In this document: in pieces, positions 62,199-64,000 of the stretch
How the letters are laid out: every line of letters begins with the position of its first letter
Position numbering within the stretch: position 1 is the first letter of the stretch
Source: a virus
Length of the DNA stretch: 64,000 bases
Reading direction: 5' to 3' (one strand)
IMG/VR virus record: IMGVR_UViG_3300050015_000656
Coordinates: 43,775-107,774 of that record
Notes under the pieces: model-generated
Databases searched by the model: none
What the model saw: only the letters and a program-made list of their open reading frames with translations
Told to the model about the DNA's origin: nothing
Program-made: the position numbers and the translations under genes

Positions 62199-62525
62199 AT
62201 GACAAATCAAACATTCAGTGGACAATTGGGTTTTGTTATTAAAAAAATCCACGCAATTAATAAAAGCGGAAAATGGTTCTATTTTTTTAGCAATACCGAT
62301 ATAACTAATACTATTTCAAATAATTACAAAATAGTTGGTGTTGATGTTAATATATTCTCTATCACAAATAACTTAAAAACGTTAATTGATATTGTTGGCT
62401 CTTTGAAAACCAATGATAATGAATTAAATGATTTATCTATAGAACCATACCCACTATTTAAAATTCCTGAAATAACTCAAGAGAATTCTTCTGAGGAATG
62501 GTATCTGATATTTATTACAGGTTGA
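62199..62525 (+). CDS. Hypothetical plus-strand protein
   Basis: 108 residues from the ATG at 62199 (a GTG at 62190 is also possible). Composition looks like a folded protein: MTNQTFSGQLGFVIKKIHAI, and YKIVGVDVNIFSITNNLKTL. No family recognised and no GTATTTAT motif in front. Its last 72 nt overlap the end of the minus-strand gene 62454-62747, so one of the two may not be real. Lies inside the segment between the two tRNA-Ser-like pieces. Confidence 0.35.
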   Translation: MTNQTFSGQLGFVIKKIHAINKSGKWFYFFSNTDITNTISNNYKIVGVDVNIFSITNNLKTLIDIVGSLKTNDNELNDLSIEPYPLFKIPEITQENSSEEWYLIFITG

Positions 62526-62747
62526 TGCCTTATCCCATTCTGGAATTAGATTAATTATTCTTTTAATATTTTTTTCTGGAGTCCAACAACTAAGTAATCC
62601 ATTCTTAGTTATATCAATATTAAAGTAAACATGCAAAACATTATCACTTGAATAACCGTGATATTTATAGTATGCAAAGAACACTCTCCTTTCATACCAT
62701 CGTAGTAGCCAATACATAAATTTATTAACTGGATTATATTTTTTCAT
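62454..62747 (-). CDS. Hypothetical small protein
   Basis: 97 residues from the ATG at 62747 (MKKYNPVNKFMYWLLRWYER); a longer frame would run back through the promoter motif at 62763-62770, which sits 15 nt upstream. Aromatic and basic, no membrane segment, no known motif. The good promoter motif supports it as a real gene. Confidence 0.5.
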   Translation of the reverse strand: MKKYNPVNKFMYWLLRWYERRVFFAYYKYHGYSSDNVLHVYFNIDITKNGLLSCWTPEKNIKRIINLIPEWDKASTCNKYQIPFLRRILLSYFRNFK

Positions 62748-62762
62748 TATTGATATATAATT

Positions 62763-62770
62763 ATAAATAC
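62763..62770 (-). promoter_or_regulatory. GTATTTATAATTA motif
   Basis: Minus-strand AGTATTTATAATTATA, 15 nt before the start at 62747, touching the stop codon of the DUF1566 fragment. Confidence 0.5.
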
Positions 62771-63033
62771 TAATAATAATTATTAGCAAAACCACCAATT
62801 GCCGTTTTGTTTAAAAAGAGTTTGTTCAATTCATCTTTACTGGGTAAATACCAATCGCTATAGCTACCTAATACCAAATCAGAACACAATTTTGCAGCAT
62901 AGTTTCCTGCCCCCTGATTACTGACTACAGTGTTTGTGTTCGCATTTCCAGTTCCCAATCCTGTTGCTGTTGCCCCTGTTGTAGTATTAGTTCCATTATA
63001 CCATTGTATACCTGTACTATAGTATCTTTTGTT
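62770..63033 (-). pseudogene. Fragment of a DUF1566 (Lcl-type) domain
   Basis: An 88-codon open segment without a convincing start, encoding GIQWYNGTNTTTGATATGLG, then CSDLVLGSYSDWYLPSKDEL and NKTAIGGFANNYY before the stop. This is the middle of a DUF1566 domain, which normally continues with WSSTE after the YY; here it is cut off. Such C-type-lectin-like domains occur at the tips of phage fibres and adhesins. Probably the remnant of a fibre gene brought in by recombination. A small gene starting at an internal ATG (62958 or nearby) is less likely. Confidence 0.6.
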
Positions 63034-63041
63034 TTATTTTT

Positions 63042-63052
63042 GCTATCTCCCC
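63042..63052 (-). tRNA. Possible 5' piece of the Ser-like tRNA
   Basis: Minus-strand GGGGAGATAGC: the exact acceptor strand for TCTCCCC of 61925-61985, the usual TA and the GC that starts its D-stem. About 1.06 kb upstream of the 3' piece. The sequence that follows (AAAAATAAAACAAAAG then ATACTAT) resembles the one after the 5' half at 61698 (AAAAGAAAAACAAC ... ATACTAT). Short enough to be chance. Confidence 0.3.
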
Positions 63053-63140
63053 ATATTAATACTTTGTTAAAGAACGTTTAAAAATTTAAGAAGAATTTCG
63101 TCAGTCTTGTTTTGTAGTTTTCTGATTTGCCGTCAAATTT

Positions 63141-63160
63141 ACTGTAAACACCAACAGTTC
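63141..63160 (-). repeat. 20-nt element, copy C
   Basis: Plus-strand actgtaaacaccaacagttc. Flanked on the minus strand by AAGAAGAA just upstream and TTCTTCTT about 60 nt downstream, which can pair. No tRNA fragment follows it. Confidence 0.5.
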
Positions 63161-63247
63161 TTCTTTTATTTCTCGAAATCTATTGGCGCAGTCTTCTTGT
63201 GACTTACCTTTGTCGGAGTGTTATGCCGAGACCATTAAATTTCATTG

Positions 63248-63320
63248 TAGCGTTGGACAGGACTCGAACCTGTGATTCCGAGCTTATGAGGCTCGTGAGA
63301 TGCCGCTTCTCTACCCCGCT
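63248..63320 (-). tRNA. tRNA-Met (CAT) with imperfect acceptor stem
   Basis: Minus strand: AGCGGGG, TA, D-arm GAG-AAGCGGCAT-CTC, anticodon arm CGAGC-CTCATAA-GCTCG (anticodon CAT at 63286-63288), GAATC, T-arm ACAGG-TTCGAGT-CCTGT, then CCAACGCT. Anticodon, T and D arms are good. In the acceptor only AGCG/CGCT and part of GG/CC pair; the middle is mismatched. CAT could also mean Ile2 after lysidine modification. The stop codon of the upstream nuclease gene lies in the acceptor and D region, so the insertion may have replaced the first bases of the tRNA. Confidence 0.75.
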
Positions 63321-64000
63321 ATATGCTTCTCAAAATTTTCAAATTCCTTTGTTACAAAGGATTTATCGAATTTTCCTAAATCTTTTATAACATATGGTTC
63401 ATACCCACAACCAATAATTTCTTTAATTTTTAATTTATCTCTATTCTCTGTTTGTAATAATGAATGATTTTTCGATATTTTCTTATAATGCCAAGCACCA
63501 TTCCATAATACTGCAATTTTATAATCTTCTATAATTACATCTGCATCCCATCCATTAAAAATTTGTTCATTACAAAGAACCAACTTAAATTTCTCACAAC
63601 ATAATTTAGCAAAATATATTTCGTTTTTACTTCTTTTATTTTGTGATTTTACAGAACATAAACCACCAATTCTTTCATACCCTTTCAGTGGCATTCGGAA
63701 TTTTGTGGCACATGAATGTCCACAAAATCTTTGGTTTACTTTCTTCTGTTCAAAACTATTTTCACAATATTCACAATTAATAATTTTAACCTTTTTGTTT
63801 TTTAATGAAAGTTTATCTTTTGTTCCTTGTGAATGTACTCTCTTATTAGCACAGCCTCGTGAACAATAATATATTTTCTTTTGTGGGTGTAGTTTTTCAC
63901 GTTCATTTACAATAAAAATTTTAGCACATGAAATACATTTAACCGAATAATCAACAAACTTACCATATTTTTTATCATTTTTTTGAGTATTTTGAAACTC
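63311..64000 (-). CDS. Zinc-ribbon PD-(D/E)XK-type homing endonuclease (partial)
   Basis: 230 codons visible; the frame is open to the right edge, so the start lies outside. Zinc-binding pairs are CISC ... YYCSRGC and CEYC ... RFCGHSC, followed by the nuclease region with GWDADVIIEDYKIAVLWNGA and WHYK, then DKLKIKEIIGCGYEPYVIKD. The phrase VLWNGAWHYK is typical of a family of free-standing phage nucleases. Its TAG stop lies inside the tRNA-Met. Insertion beside tRNA genes is common for such elements. Confidence 0.75.
   Translation of the reverse strand, partial: EFQNTQKNDKKYGKFVDYSVKCISCAKIFIVNEREKLHPQKKIYYCSRGCANKRVHSQGTKDKLSLKNKKVKIINCEYCENSFEQKKVNQRFCGHSCATKFRMPLKGYERIGGLCSVKSQNKRSKNEIYFAKLCCEKFKLVLCNEQIFNGWDADVIIEDYKIAVLWNGAWHYKKISKNHSLLQTENRDKLKIKEIIGCGYEPYVIKDLGKFDKSFVTKEFENFEKHIAG

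Overview
The window looks like part of a large T4-type myovirus genome from a Bacteroidota host. The T4-type call rests on gp25-like and gp6-like baseplate wedge proteins, a family B DNA polymerase, many tail-fibre genes and recurring (I/L)-N-E sequences that fit a T4-type prohead protease. The host call is an inference. It rests on AT-rich DNA, start codons without Shine-Dalgarno sequences, and two host-like promoters with a TATATTTG element plus an upstream TTTG/TTG. Nearly every gene is on the minus strand, so transcription runs from high to low coordinates.

Layout by region. 107-7917 holds baseplate and tail genes (gp25-like, gp6-like, a Thr/Cys-rich fibre) interrupted by two homing nucleases. 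8002-11888 is one operon headed by a glycosyltransferase. 12026-13982 holds a ParB/ART-like protein with a nuclease. 14006-23137 is an operon whose first gene encodes a 2688-residue multi-enzyme protein with kinase-like modules, GNAT, ART-like, tRNA nucleotidyltransferase and 2H phosphoesterase modules, followed by a PD-(D/E)XK-like protein and a HAD of the RNA-repair type. 23195-27333 holds candidate head-packaged proteins, including a Nudix fusion. 27389-33223 is replication: DNA polymerase and a SNF2-like helicase. 34215-56974 is a long run of modular tail-fibre and adhesin genes with a GT9-like glycosyltransferase. 57831-61141 holds an ARPP-1-like protein and a Ro60-like (TROVE/vWA) protein. 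61250-63320 is a noncoding RNA region with tRNA-Met, tRNA fragments, a circularly permuted tRNA-like RNA and a 20-nt element present four times.

Two themes stand out. First, RNA metabolism: a CCA-adding module, two 2H modules, a HAD repair-type protein, a Ro60-like protein and tRNA-like RNAs all lie in one window. Second, delivery: the giant protein and several neighbours carry (I/L/V/M)-N-E at module borders, as expected for proteins packed in the head, cut by the prohead protease and injected.

Regulation is visible. A motif GTATTTAT lies 12-40 nt upstream of most virion gene starts and is often preceded by a terminator hairpin. The helicase and Ro60-like genes instead have host-like promoters. 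This suggests a late versus early split. Nine homing-nuclease-type genes of at least four families sit between the conserved genes, several joined to neighbours by overlapping start and stop codons.
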